A stretch of 64,000 nt of DNA from an uncultured Blautia sp. Lineage in GTDB: Bacteria; Bacillota; Clostridia; Lachnospirales; Lachnospiraceae. The notes below the pieces were generated by a model. That model was not told the DNA's origin. It saw nothing but the letters and a program-made list of their open reading frames with translations, and did no database searches. This document shows positions 1 through 7,103 of this stretch, in pieces (positions within the stretch are counted from its first letter, which is position 1; each line of letters begins with the position of its first letter). Position numbers and translations under genes: made by a program. The DNA lies in NCBI GenBank assembly GCA_934424575.1, contig CAKRXU010000001.1, positions 1 through 64,000 of the forward strand, in the 5' to 3' direction.

Positions 1-1
1 T

Positions 2-115
2 CAAGATGGATATCATCGAATCTGTAGTGCCGTTCATCAGGAAAAGTATCAGTATCTATTCCTATGTGCAAAAGCAAATGATGATTTTGAAGCATTTATG
101 AAATTAGCAGGATAA
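2..115 (+). CDS. 3' end of an unidentified protein (partial)
   Basis: An open frame enters from the left edge and ends at TAA (113-115), giving the last 37 residues of a protein, ending in FMKLAG. The tail is hydrophilic with an aromatic patch (KYQYLFLC) and has no motif I recognise. It is the only plus-strand coding sequence at this end; everything up to the divergent AraC gene reads the other way. The frame is open back to base 2 with ordinary codon use, which is the main support. It could also be chance, since 37 codons is short. Confidence 0.45.
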   Translation, partial: QDGYHRICSAVHQEKYQYLFLCAKANDDFEAFMKLAG

Positions 116-551
116 TTTTGTGCATTTTTTCAAATTTGCTCATTTATAGTTATTTACTATTTTACTATATCTTATATTTTTTGTTATGTCCAGAAATGTT
201 TTGTTGCATATTGTATTTTTTTTCAGAACATAGGCATGGGTGCTTCCCATGCGCCCGGCAATTTACATTGACATGTAAGAAGACCGTGAGGGGACGTCGC
301 CCGTCCCCTCACCCACCCCTGGGCTGGGTGTTTGACGGAAATTTTTGTCTTATGGGGTGCCCTTTGAAAAATTCTCCTGGTGTTTCAAGTCGGAAGATTT
401 TTGTATAAATATAAGCGCAGACTTGCACGGTTGCCCCATGAGTCTGCGCTTACTTATGTTGTTGGTTTTTCTGTATGGTTCAGATTTGCACCTGAAACTA
501 ACCACTCCTACGTATTTTATTATTCTACGTGCTTCCGCAGCATCACATACT

Positions 552-759
552 ACGGACCCGTCGACGCCACGCCTTCGGCGTGCTCGCGGGAACCCCAGTT
601 CTCGCAAGCTCAAGTTCCCGCGCTTTTCGCGTCAGCGAAACAGCCCTAGCAGTTGGCGTCAACCCGTTCCGTCTTGATGCACCAAGCGTGGCCAAGTAGG
701 GGGTGTCTGAGGGGGAGCTTCGGCCTTCGCAACTTTGAGATGCTCCCCCTCAGGTTTTT
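552..759 (+). ncRNA. Candidate structured RNA ending in an intrinsic terminator
   Basis: Bases 552-556 pair with 668-672 and 560-569 pair with 654-663 (one mismatch), enclosing two further perfect hairpins: 568-573 with 577-582 and 586-593 with 614-621. A 12 bp terminator hairpin with a T run follows at 707-759 on the same strand. Nested complementarity plus a terminator is what a small structured RNA looks like. I cannot match it to tmRNA, RNase P, 6S, SRP or any riboswitch. No clean promoter was found, so the 5' end is unknown and may reach back to about 230. Function unknown. Confidence 0.4.
707..759 (+). terminator. Intrinsic terminator
   Basis: CTGAGGGGGAGC (707-718) pairs perfectly with GCTCCCCCTCAG (742-753), followed by GTTTTT on the plus strand. 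The other strand has no T run, so this ends plus-strand transcription and argues that something upstream is transcribed. Confidence 0.8.
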
Positions 760-810
760 CTCATTTGTCAAATGATTAACGGGCCGCTGGGATGTTCCCA
801 TCATTGTCAA

Positions 811-1575
811 TTATTGACGGGCACCCGGGCAGTTCCCGGCAGTTCGGAAGCGGCTCAGGAACTCCCTCGTTGCTTCTTTCTGTGGATCTTCAAAGATCTG
901 CTGGGAAGTCCCCTCTTCCACGATAACTCCATCGCCCATGAAGATCACATGCTTCGCCACATCTCTGGCGAAAGCCATCTCATGTGTGACGATGATCATC
1001 GTCAGACCATCCTTTGCAAGGGTTCTCATGACTTCCAGAACCTCTCCGACCATCTGCGGGTCGAGGGCGGATGTCGGCTCGTCGAAGAGCAGGATCTCGG
1101 GTTCCATCGCAAGGGCTCTTGCGATCGCTACCCTCTGCTTCTGTCCACCGGAAAGCTGTTTCGGCTTTGCATTGATGTATGGAGCCATGCCGACTTTTTC
1201 AAGATACATCATTGCGTTTTTGTGTGCCTCTTCTTTGCTTTTCTTGAGGACTTTTTCCTGTCCGACTGTGCAGTTCTTGAGAACTGTCATATTGTTAAAA
1301 AGGTTAAAGTTCTGGAACACCATACCGACTTTGGAGCGGTACTCCGGAACGTTCACATGTTTGTCCATGATGTTTGTTCCGTGGTAGCGGATCGCGCCGG
1401 ATGACGGTGTTTCCAGAAGGTTCATGCAGCGCAGCAGTGTGGATTTACCGGAACCGGAAGGTCCGATGATGCAGGTAACATCTTTCGGTTTTACAGAGAA
1501 ATCAATGTCTCTCAGGATCTCATGTGTTCCGAAGGATTTTCCCAGGTGCTGCACTTCCAGGATCGTTTCACTCAT
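811..1575 (-). CDS. Polar amino acid ABC transporter, ATP-binding protein (GlnQ family)
   Basis: A 254-residue cytoplasmic ATPase that powers amino acid import. Walker A is GPSGSGKST (about 38-46), the signature is LSGGQKQR (about 141-148), Walker B is ILLFDEPTSALDP and the switch histidine is in IIVTHEMAFA. The ALDPQMVGEVLEVM stretch is typical of the polar amino acid class (GlnQ, HisP, TcyC). Its start overlaps the permease stop by 4 bases (ATGA), so translation is coupled. It is the last gene of the binding protein-permease-ATPase operon. The substrate cannot be read from the sequence; glutamine, arginine, histidine or cystine are all possible. Confidence 0.93.
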   Translation of the reverse strand: MSETILEVQHLGKSFGTHEILRDIDFSVKPKDVTCIIGPSGSGKSTLLRCMNLLETPSSGAIRYHGTNIMDKHVNVPEYRSKVGMVFQNFNLFNNMTVLKNCTVGQEKVLKKSKEEAHKNAMMYLEKVGMAPYINAKPKQLSGGQKQRVAIARALAMEPEILLFDEPTSALDPQMVGEVLEVMRTLAKDGLTMIIVTHEMAFARDVAKHVIFMGDGVIVEEGTSQQIFEDPQKEATREFLSRFRTAGNCPGARQ

Positions 1576-2366
1576 TCTCTGTTGTCCTTCCTTTCCTTAT
1601 AAGAATACATACCACTTGTATGTGTCAGGGTATCTGCGGTTGCCAGGTCGTAGTTGTCCGGTCCGTCCATCTTGCGCTCGATCACGCGAAGGATCCTGGA
1701 ACAGGTAAAGGTCATGATAAAGTAAATGACCATGGCAATTGTGAAGGACTCAAAGTATGTATACAGTGCACCTGCCACACCTTTGGTCGTGTAAAAAAGT
1801 TCTACCGTACCGATGATGGAAAGTACACAGGTATCTTTGATGTTGATGATCAGGTTGTTGCCGATCTGCGGCATGATGTTACGCAGTGCCTGTGGCAAAA
1901 TAACATTGATCATGGTCTGTACATGTGTCATGCCGATCGCCTTGGCTCCTTCTGTCTGACCCGGGTCAATGGAAAGGATACCGCCGCGGACGGTCTCTGC
2001 CATGTATGCACCTGTGTTGATGGATACGATGAAGATCGCGGCAAACCACATGGACATATTGATATTGAACAGATATGCACTACCGAAGTAGATAAACATT
2101 GCCTGTGCCATCATAGGAGTTCCACGGAAGAACTCCACATAGCAGGCAAGGATAAATTTCACGATTTTGATCAGTACCTTCTTGGCTGTGGAATCGTTTT
2201 TGTCCACCGGGATCGTCTGCACGATACCTACGAGAAAACCGATGATGCATCCAAAAAGTGTTCCGACCAGTGCCAGCCACATGCTGACTCCGGCTCCCTT
2301 CGCGAAAGAGGGACCATATTGCTGAAGAAGATATATGATTCTTCCTCCAAAACTTTCAGGCAGCAT
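1572..2366 (-). CDS. Polar amino acid ABC transporter, permease
   Basis: A 264-residue inner-membrane permease of the HisM/GlnP type. It has about five hydrophobic segments and the conserved cytoplasmic loop around ISIDPGQTEGAKAIGMTHVQTMINVILPQALRN, whose EGAKAIGM core is the EAA motif that docks the ATPase. FFRGTPMMAQ is the family's usual upstream signature. Only one permease gene is present, so the channel is probably a homodimer. It lies 12 bases after the binding protein and overlaps the ATPase gene by 4 bases. The C-terminal tail after the last membrane segment is longer than usual and polar. Confidence 0.92.
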   Translation of the reverse strand: MLPESFGGRIIYLLQQYGPSFAKGAGVSMWLALVGTLFGCIIGFLVGIVQTIPVDKNDSTAKKVLIKIVKFILACYVEFFRGTPMMAQAMFIYFGSAYLFNINMSMWFAAIFIVSINTGAYMAETVRGGILSIDPGQTEGAKAIGMTHVQTMINVILPQALRNIMPQIGNNLIINIKDTCVLSIIGTVELFYTTKGVAGALYTYFESFTIAMVIYFIMTFTCSRILRVIERKMDGPDNYDLATADTLTHTSGMYSYKERKDNRE

Positions 2367-2378
2367 TTTGCTCCTCCT

Positions 2379-3233
2379 TTATGACTCGCTGGACAGCGGC
2401 TGAACTGAGATTGCTTCGTCCATCATATCATTGAAGTCGTCTTCTGTCATCTCGCTTAAAACTCCGTTGATCGCATCTTTGAGTTCATCGTTTCCTTTCT
2501 TGAGGGAGATACCGATGTTGATGTCCTCGTCAGATACTTCGAATTCTCCGTCTGTTCCTGTGAAGTCAAGAAGTTTGAAATCTGGGTAAGCTACGCAGGC
2601 AGCTTTTCCTGTAGGCATATCTGTTACGACTGCATCACATTTACCAGATTCCAGAGCTACCAGCATTGCCGGTGCACTTTCCTGTGCTGGAAGGATGTTT
2701 CCGTCCGGGATCTGCGGCAGGCAGGAATCATACCAGATGGTATTCTGCTGAGAAGTAACCGTTGCTCCTTTGAGGTCTTCTACGCTTGCTGCGTCTTTAT
2801 AGTCTCCATCCTCTTTTACCAGAGTGATGATTGATGCGTAATAGTATGGATCTGTGAAATCAACCATCTGCTGACGTTCTTTGGTGATGGACTGTCCTGC
2901 AATAACACAGTCAACCTGTCCGGACTGCACTGCCGGTACGAGGGAATCCCAGTCAAGTTTAACGATTTCAAGGTCATAGCCAAGTTCGTCTGCGATTTTC
3001 TTCGCCATCATAACGTCATAACCATATGCATAGTCGGAACTTCCGGAGATCTGCACTGCTCCGTTGGAATCATCCGGCTGTGTCCAGTTGTATGGGGCGT
3101 ATCCACATTCCATTGCAACTTTGAGGGTCTTTTTGTCAGCCGCACTTACGCTCTGTACGCCAAATACTCCGCATGTCATAGATGCTGCTACGGCTGCTAC
3201 TGTCAACATTCTCCCCATTTTGCTCTTTCTCAT
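2379..3233 (-). CDS. Polar amino acid ABC transporter, substrate-binding protein
   Basis: An exported solute-binding protein (SBP_bac_3 family) of about 284 residues. The start chosen is MRKSKMGRML, because AGGAGG sits 7 bases before it; an in-frame ATG 36 bases upstream has no such site. The N-terminus is a signal peptide ending near SVSAADKK. A cysteine in it (SMTCGVFG) does not fit a lipobox, so anchoring is uncertain. Family features include GYAPYNWT at the mature start, GYDVMMAKKIADELG, and VDCVIAGQSITKERQQMVDFTDPYY. It is first in its operon and so the most upstream target of the structured leader described at 3268-3366. Confidence 0.92.
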   Translation of the reverse strand: MRKSKMGRMLTVAAVAASMTCGVFGVQSVSAADKKTLKVAMECGYAPYNWTQPDDSNGAVQISGSSDYAYGYDVMMAKKIADELGYDLEIVKLDWDSLVPAVQSGQVDCVIAGQSITKERQQMVDFTDPYYYASIITLVKEDGDYKDAASVEDLKGATVTSQQNTIWYDSCLPQIPDGNILPAQESAPAMLVALESGKCDAVVTDMPTGKAACVAYPDFKLLDFTGTDGEFEVSDEDINIGISLKKGNDELKDAINGVLSEMTEDDFNDMMDEAISVQPLSSES

Positions 3234-3267
3234 TTTCGTTTCCTCCTGAAATATATATTTTTCATCC

Positions 3268-3366
3268 ATATGTCCTTTCGGAACATATCACCGTGTTGAA
3301 TAAAGCAGATTGGACTGCTTTAAAGTAAAAAAGAGCGCACGAAACTATGAAGTGCCCCGTTGCGCT
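3268..3366 (-). promoter_or_regulatory. Structured 5' leader of the amino acid transporter operon
   Basis: Three hairpins lie in a row in the leader. First, 3334-3339 pairs with 3361-3366 and is followed on the minus strand by six U residues (3327-3332), so it looks like an intrinsic terminator. Second, 3302-3308 pairs perfectly with 3315-3321. Third, 3268-3275 pairs with 3280-3288 around a GAAA-type loop just before the ribosome site. The first begins at about +1 of the predicted transcript. This suggests attenuation or RNA stabilisation; no known riboswitch was recognised. Confidence 0.5.
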
Positions 3367-3373
3367 TTATGAC

Positions 3374-3402
3374 ATTCTAATACTTTATCCTTGGAAAGTC
3401 AA
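3374..3402 (-). promoter_or_regulatory. Promoter of the amino acid transporter operon
   Basis: On the minus strand TTGACT (3397-3402) is followed after 17 bases by TAGAAT (3374-3379), a strong housekeeping promoter. Transcription should begin near 3367. Confidence 0.75.
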
Positions 3403-3509
3403 CAATTTTGTTTGCCGGTGTGCGCCCGGCAGGTAGGCGCCTTTTGGAAAGGCAAGACCGCCAATGGGACTGGCCAAGCCCCTTCGCGGTTTTATCTTTT
3501 TCAAAAAAC
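3403..3509. other. Intergenic segment with GC-rich hairpins
   Basis: Between the transporter promoter and the NlpC/P60 terminator lies a GC-rich patch in AT-rich surroundings. It contains GCCGG...CCGGC near 3413-3429, GCCTTT-tgg-AAAGGC near 3439-3453, and CCGC...GCGG followed by TTTT on the plus strand near 3468-3493. The last could end a short plus-strand RNA. I see no gene in it. Confidence 0.4.
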
Positions 3510-3540
3510 AAAAAACGGCAGTTTTACACCACCGTTTTTT
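3510..3540 (-). terminator. Intrinsic terminator after the NlpC/P60 gene
   Basis: AAAAAACGG (3510-3518) and CCGTTTTTT (3532-3540) form a symmetric A/T-flanked hairpin. It can act in both directions, but its place 25 bases after the stop fits the wall hydrolase gene. Confidence 0.75.
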
Positions 3541-3564
3541 ACAAATACATTTTTTCTAAAAAAA

Positions 3565-5013
3565 TTATGACGGTCTTCTTACAGAAAGAATAGTCCTATA
3601 AGTAGCATCATTACTAATCTTAATACCATCCTGGGAGTTAGACGCATGTACAATCTGTCCATTGCCCATATAAATTGCAACATGTCCACCATAGCAGATC
3701 AGGTCGCCTGGCTGTGCGTCTGCGTAGGAAACTTCAGTTCCCCAGTTCTGCTGCTCGTAGGATGTTCTCGGAAGGCTGTATCCGAACTGTGCATAGACAC
3801 TCTGTGTGAAACCAGAGCAGTCAGCACCGTTTGTAAGGCTTGTACCGCCCCATACGTATGGGTTTCCGACAAACTGCAGTGCGTAATCTACGATAGAAGA
3901 TTTTGAACTTGAAGAAGAACTGGATGAGCTTGAAGAGCTGTCAGATGAATCATCATAATCATCTGGATCTACAGTGTTGTCGCTGTCGATCACATTGCCG
4001 TACTCATCGTACTGTACACCATCGCTACTGTCATCAGATGATGTATCCTCGTCTTCGCTGTAATCACTGTCTGTGCTTTCATCCTCGGAATAGTCTTCAT
4101 CAGATTCTTCGTCGTCATCCGTGTAGTCTTCGTCCTCAGAGTAATCCTCATCTTCCTGATATTCCTCATCAGAGTTACTCTGGTCTTCCTGTGCTGCCTC
4201 TTCCTCAGCGGCCTGTCTTGCAGCTTCCTCTGCTGCAGCTGCGGCTTCTGCCTCAGCCTGACGTCTCGCTTCTTCTTCAGCGGCGATACGCTCTGCTTCA
4301 AGCTGTTCGATCTCTGCCTGCTGCTGAACGATCAGATTGGAATATTCTGTTGCCATCTGCTGTGCATATGCGATCTCATTGTCACAGTCTGCGGAGTTGG
4401 CTTTCTTGGTATCGATCTGTGTCTGAAGGTTTACTGACTCAGCTTCGTATTCCTGTTTCATTCCTTCCAGCTCTGCCTTTTCCTGTTTGTACTGGTCACC
4501 GAGCTGAGTTACCTGGTCAATCGTATTGGCATATTTCTCAAGACTCTGTCTGTCGTACTCATACATCTTCTGTGTATACTCTGCCTGAGTAAGAAGATCA
4601 GAAAGATTATCGGCATCCATCATCATCTGGAACCACGCTGCATTGCCGCCTTTCTCATAGATGTACTGGATACGCTCTTTCATTGCTTCGTACTGCTTGG
4701 TCTTGGCATTCTGTGCTTTCTCAAGAGCTGTCTGGGTATTCTGAATGTCAGTTTCTTTATTGCTGATATCCCCTTCAAGGGTCTGAATGGAAACCATGAC
4801 ATTCACAAGATTTGCATCCAAAGCATCAATTTCATTCTGTAACTGCTGCTTTGCTGAATAAAGCTGGTCGATCTGTGCGTATGTAGCATCCAGCTGTGCG
4901 CTGGTCGCTGCCTGTTCCTCTCTCAGCTCATCTTCTCTTGACGCGCTTACGCTGACAACCTGTGCTGCTGTCATCATTAATGCTAACGTCATGCAAACAA
5001 TTCGTTTCTTCAT
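3565..5013 (-). CDS. Secreted NlpC/P60 peptidoglycan hydrolase with N-terminal coiled coil (CwlO-like)
   Basis: A 482-residue exported endopeptidase expected to cut stem peptides in the wall. A signal peptide (ending near VSVSA) leads into a long coiled coil (about 25-260) rich in Glu, Gln and Ala, as in CwlO and PcsB. Then comes a very acidic Asp/Glu/Ser/Tyr linker (about 275-365) and an NlpC/P60 domain from about 373. Catalytic residues are visible: Cys399 (DCSGF), His444 (GGHVA) and His456 (IVHAS). In relatives the coiled coil is the contact for FtsEX-type activation; no ftsEX is in this window. The linker's repeated D/E-D-Y-S-E-D pattern is unusual. It has its own terminator and precedes no other gene, so it is probably monocistronic. 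Confidence 0.9.
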   Translation of the reverse strand: MKKRIVCMTLALMMTAAQVVSVSASREDELREEQAATSAQLDATYAQIDQLYSAKQQLQNEIDALDANLVNVMVSIQTLEGDISNKETDIQNTQTALEKAQNAKTKQYEAMKERIQYIYEKGGNAAWFQMMMDADNLSDLLTQAEYTQKMYEYDRQSLEKYANTIDQVTQLGDQYKQEKAELEGMKQEYEAESVNLQTQIDTKKANSADCDNEIAYAQQMATEYSNLIVQQQAEIEQLEAERIAAEEEARRQAEAEAAAAAEEAARQAAEEEAAQEDQSNSDEEYQEDEDYSEDEDYTDDDEESDEDYSEDESTDSDYSEDEDTSSDDSSDGVQYDEYGNVIDSDNTVDPDDYDDSSDSSSSSSSSSSSSKSSIVDYALQFVGNPYVWGGTSLTNGADCSGFTQSVYAQFGYSLPRTSYEQQNWGTEVSYADAQPGDLICYGGHVAIYMGNGQIVHASNSQDGIKISNDATYRTILSVRRPS

Positions 5014-5163
5014 GTTTTCACCTCATAATCTAAATCAATCTATTTTGTAACATTTTCGAAATATCTTGTTGAACTTCCTTTACATATTAACATATCGTTC
5101 TCAGGAACGCAAGAGTAAATAATTAAAAAATTTAAATTTTTGTAACAATTAGTAAAGAATACG

Positions 5164-5204
5164 AAAAAAAGAGAAGCTGTCTTCTCTTCAAAAGACGCTT
5201 CTCT
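5164..5204 (-). terminator. Intrinsic terminator after the repeat-containing wall hydrolase
   Basis: AGAGAAGC (5170-5177) pairs with GCTTCTCT (5197-5204), and the minus strand continues into a run of seven T residues (5164-5170). It lies 16 bases after the stop codon of the hydrolase gene. Confidence 0.8.
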
Positions 5205-5220
5205 TCTGTGCTGCATACAA

Positions 5221-6849
5221 TTAACTGTACAAATCTGCAAGGATCTGTGCTGCTGTTTTGTTTTTATATCCATCCGGGTCTGAAAGAGTACTGCTGTACC
5301 ATCTTAAATAATTTCCTCGACGAATGTAATTACCGCTGGATGTATGATAGTCATATTTTGTAAATCCTTTATATTTGGACATATAAGTCTTGGCAAGTGC
5401 GATCGCCTGACTGTCATAGTCTCCACTCGGAGTAGGTGTACCCGAAATCTGGCAGCCTGCCTGTGGTGTAGAGTGAACGATCACGGCACTCTTGTCAGCA
5501 CACTGTCCCAGAACGATCCAGGTATGTCCGGAATCATATCCGATATCTCCAGGATATAATTTATAGTTATTCTGTGACAGATAATTCTGATTTACGATAT
5601 GTCCCCATTTCAGAGTGTTCTGGTAATAAGAACCAATATCTCCGGAAACAACTGTATAACCACTGCCCTCTCCGGATTTTGAATGCATGACCTGATAAGA
5701 GGCCCATCCGACAAAACCGGAACAGTCAAGTCCCTTAATTCTGTTCGCAGTTGTTAAATCTCTGTAATTATTGTAATCATAACTGCTGCTCTGACTGTTA
5801 TACCAGGAAACCCATGTCGGGCTTATACCCTTTCTCGTAGAGTCAGTCCAGCCGCCGCCCCATACATACAGAGCCTGTCCCACTGGCTGCAGTGCTCCGG
5901 CAAGATAATTCTTGATCGTTCTTGCTGAGGTCGGTGTCGTTGGTTTTGCATCGCTTCCACTGTCATAGGAATCCGTCATGACTCCATTTGAATCAAATAC
6001 ATAGTATTTTCCATCAAGCAGGATCGTACCTGTGGTAATGACATATGTGTCTTTGTTAAAATAATATTTCTTTCCGCTGATCGTTACCCAGCCGCTGGTT
6101 GCAATTCCTGTACTGGTATTAAAGTAATAGGTACTTCCGCTTATTTTCTTAAGCCCCTTACACATAACACCTGTGCTTGCGGCAAAATAGCGTCTGTCTC
6201 CTTTGCTGTTCTTCAGCCATCCCGTTGCCATCACGTATGTCTTTGCTCTGAAATATCGAACATTTCCATTGGAGGCTGTCAGGAAACCACTTTTGGATGC
6301 ACCTGTTGTCTTATCGAAATAATAATAATATGATCCAACCTTTTTCAGACCCTTATACATAATTCCACTGGACGGGGTAAAATACCATTTCTCACCTTTG
6401 CTGTTCTTCATCCAGCCTGTTGCCATTGCATAAGTATCTGAGGCAAAATATCTCACATTGCCATTCGCAGCCTTAAGAAATCCGCTTTGGGAATATCCCG
6501 TGGAAGCATTAAAGTAATAATAGCTTCCTTCCACTTTCTGAAGTCCCCTGTACATCACACCTGTACGGGCATCGAAATATCTCTTAGGTCCTTTGGAACT
6601 CTTCTGCCAGCCCTTATAAAGAACACCTGTCTTCGTATTCAGAAAATACTTGTTCTTGCCAAGAGTAAGCCAGCCTTTAACCATCTTACCATTCTTATAG
6701 TAATAGGTCTTTCCGTTTATTGTACGAAATCCTGTCGTTGTCGCCGCCTGTGTCTCCACAGTCGTTACATGCACGGCAAATCCTGCTGCAAAAAGCATGA
6801 GCCCCAGAAACACCCCCAAAAGTCCTGCTTTTTTACATACCTTCTTCAT
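5221..6849 (-). CDS. Secreted cell wall-binding repeat protein with NlpC/P60-type hydrolase domain
   Basis: A 542-residue exported protein. After a signal peptide (ending near ETQAATT) it has about a dozen copies of a roughly 20-residue aromatic repeat (for example GWLKNSKGDRRYFAASTGVM), the choline/glucan-binding CW_binding_1 type, spanning about 38-295. A Ser/Thr/Pro linker is followed by an NlpC/P60-like domain with Cys376 (LDCSGF) and His442 (SGHTW), and a further VIVHS. It should bind wall polymer by the repeats and cut peptidoglycan with the C-terminal domain. The GGGW insert before the cysteine is longer than in classic NlpC. A strong promoter and a WalR-like site precede it, suggesting control by a wall-stress two-component system. 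Confidence 0.88.
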   Translation of the reverse strand: MKKVCKKAGLLGVFLGLMLFAAGFAVHVTTVETQAATTTGFRTINGKTYYYKNGKMVKGWLTLGKNKYFLNTKTGVLYKGWQKSSKGPKRYFDARTGVMYRGLQKVEGSYYYFNASTGYSQSGFLKAANGNVRYFASDTYAMATGWMKNSKGEKWYFTPSSGIMYKGLKKVGSYYYYFDKTTGASKSGFLTASNGNVRYFRAKTYVMATGWLKNSKGDRRYFAASTGVMCKGLKKISGSTYYFNTSTGIATSGWVTISGKKYYFNKDTYVITTGTILLDGKYYVFDSNGVMTDSYDSGSDAKPTTPTSARTIKNYLAGALQPVGQALYVWGGGWTDSTRKGISPTWVSWYNSQSSSYDYNNYRDLTTANRIKGLDCSGFVGWASYQVMHSKSGEGSGYTVVSGDIGSYYQNTLKWGHIVNQNYLSQNNYKLYPGDIGYDSGHTWIVLGQCADKSAVIVHSTPQAGCQISGTPTPSGDYDSQAIALAKTYMSKYKGFTKYDYHTSSGNYIRRGNYLRWYSSTLSDPDGYKNKTAAQILADLYS

Positions 6850-6874
6850 ATAATGTCCTCTTTCCGAAAAAAAT

Positions 6875-6886
6875 GTTACTGTTCAC
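6875..6886. repeat. Short dispersed repeat, copy 1
   Basis: GTTACTGTTCAC, one of four near-identical copies in the window (others at 10239, 21609 and 40475). This copy lies in the 5' leader of the wall-binding hydrolase gene and has lost its right arm. Confidence 0.5.
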
Positions 6887-6931
6887 ATGCTACCTGTTAA
6901 ACAGCACTCAAAACTCATTATTACTTTTTTC

Positions 6932-6958
6932 GTTACAATTCTTTACAATATTATTACA
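6932..6958 (-). promoter_or_regulatory. WalR-like tandem hexamer site
   Basis: On the minus strand TGTAAT (6953-6958) and TGTAAA (6942-6947) are separated by exactly five bases, matching the known WalR/YycF consensus TGTWAH-N5-TGTWAH. A third half site, TGTAAC (6932-6937), follows after four bases. The site is just downstream of the predicted start of transcription for a wall hydrolase, the kind of gene WalR controls. AT richness makes chance matches possible. Confidence 0.45.
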
Positions 6959-6971
6959 ATATCATGTAGGT

Positions 6972-7000
6972 ATTATATCTCAAGATTGCGGATACGTCAA
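6972..7000 (-). promoter_or_regulatory. Promoter of the wall-binding hydrolase gene
   Basis: TTGACG (6995-7000) and TATAAT (6972-6977) on the minus strand with a 17-base spacer. It predicts a leader of about 115 bases. Confidence 0.75.
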
Positions 7001-7055
7001 TATAAAGATGAATGTCTGTGAGACACTTACATCAATTTAATGTTTTAAAACGTAA

Positions 7056-7084
7056 CAGAGCGGGAATCAACGATTCCCGCTCTG
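7056..7084 (-). terminator. Intrinsic terminator after ddh
   Basis: A perfect 13 bp stem, CAGAGCGGGAATC (7056-7068) with GATTCCCGCTCTG (7072-7084), has a 3-base loop. It lies 19 bases after the ddh stop. The T run that follows is broken (TTACGTTTT). Confidence 0.75.
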
Positions 7085-7103
7085 GCTAAATTCGTATTAT
7101 AAT

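Larger units (their letters stand above)
116..810. other. Gene-free stretch rich in hairpins
   Basis: No credible gene lies here; the open frames are short, overlap each other and have no ribosome site. The stretch holds several perfect inverted repeats: 234-240 with 246-252, 286-296 with 302-312 (11 bp, 5-base loop), 412-423 with 441-452 (12 bp), the nested set 552-672, and a terminator at 707-759. The 118-230 part is very AT rich and 230-330 and 540-740 are GC rich, so base composition swings sharply. It may be a noncoding RNA locus or an intergenic repeat element. Confidence 0.7.

Noticed and set aside
345..677. Overlapping open frames of 89-110 codons
   Set aside because: Several frames are open at once because of GC-rich hairpins, none has a ribosome site or protein-like composition.
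1524..2384. A 286-codon open frame on the plus strand
   Set aside because: Antisense to the ABC permease and ATPase genes; a by-product of their codon use.
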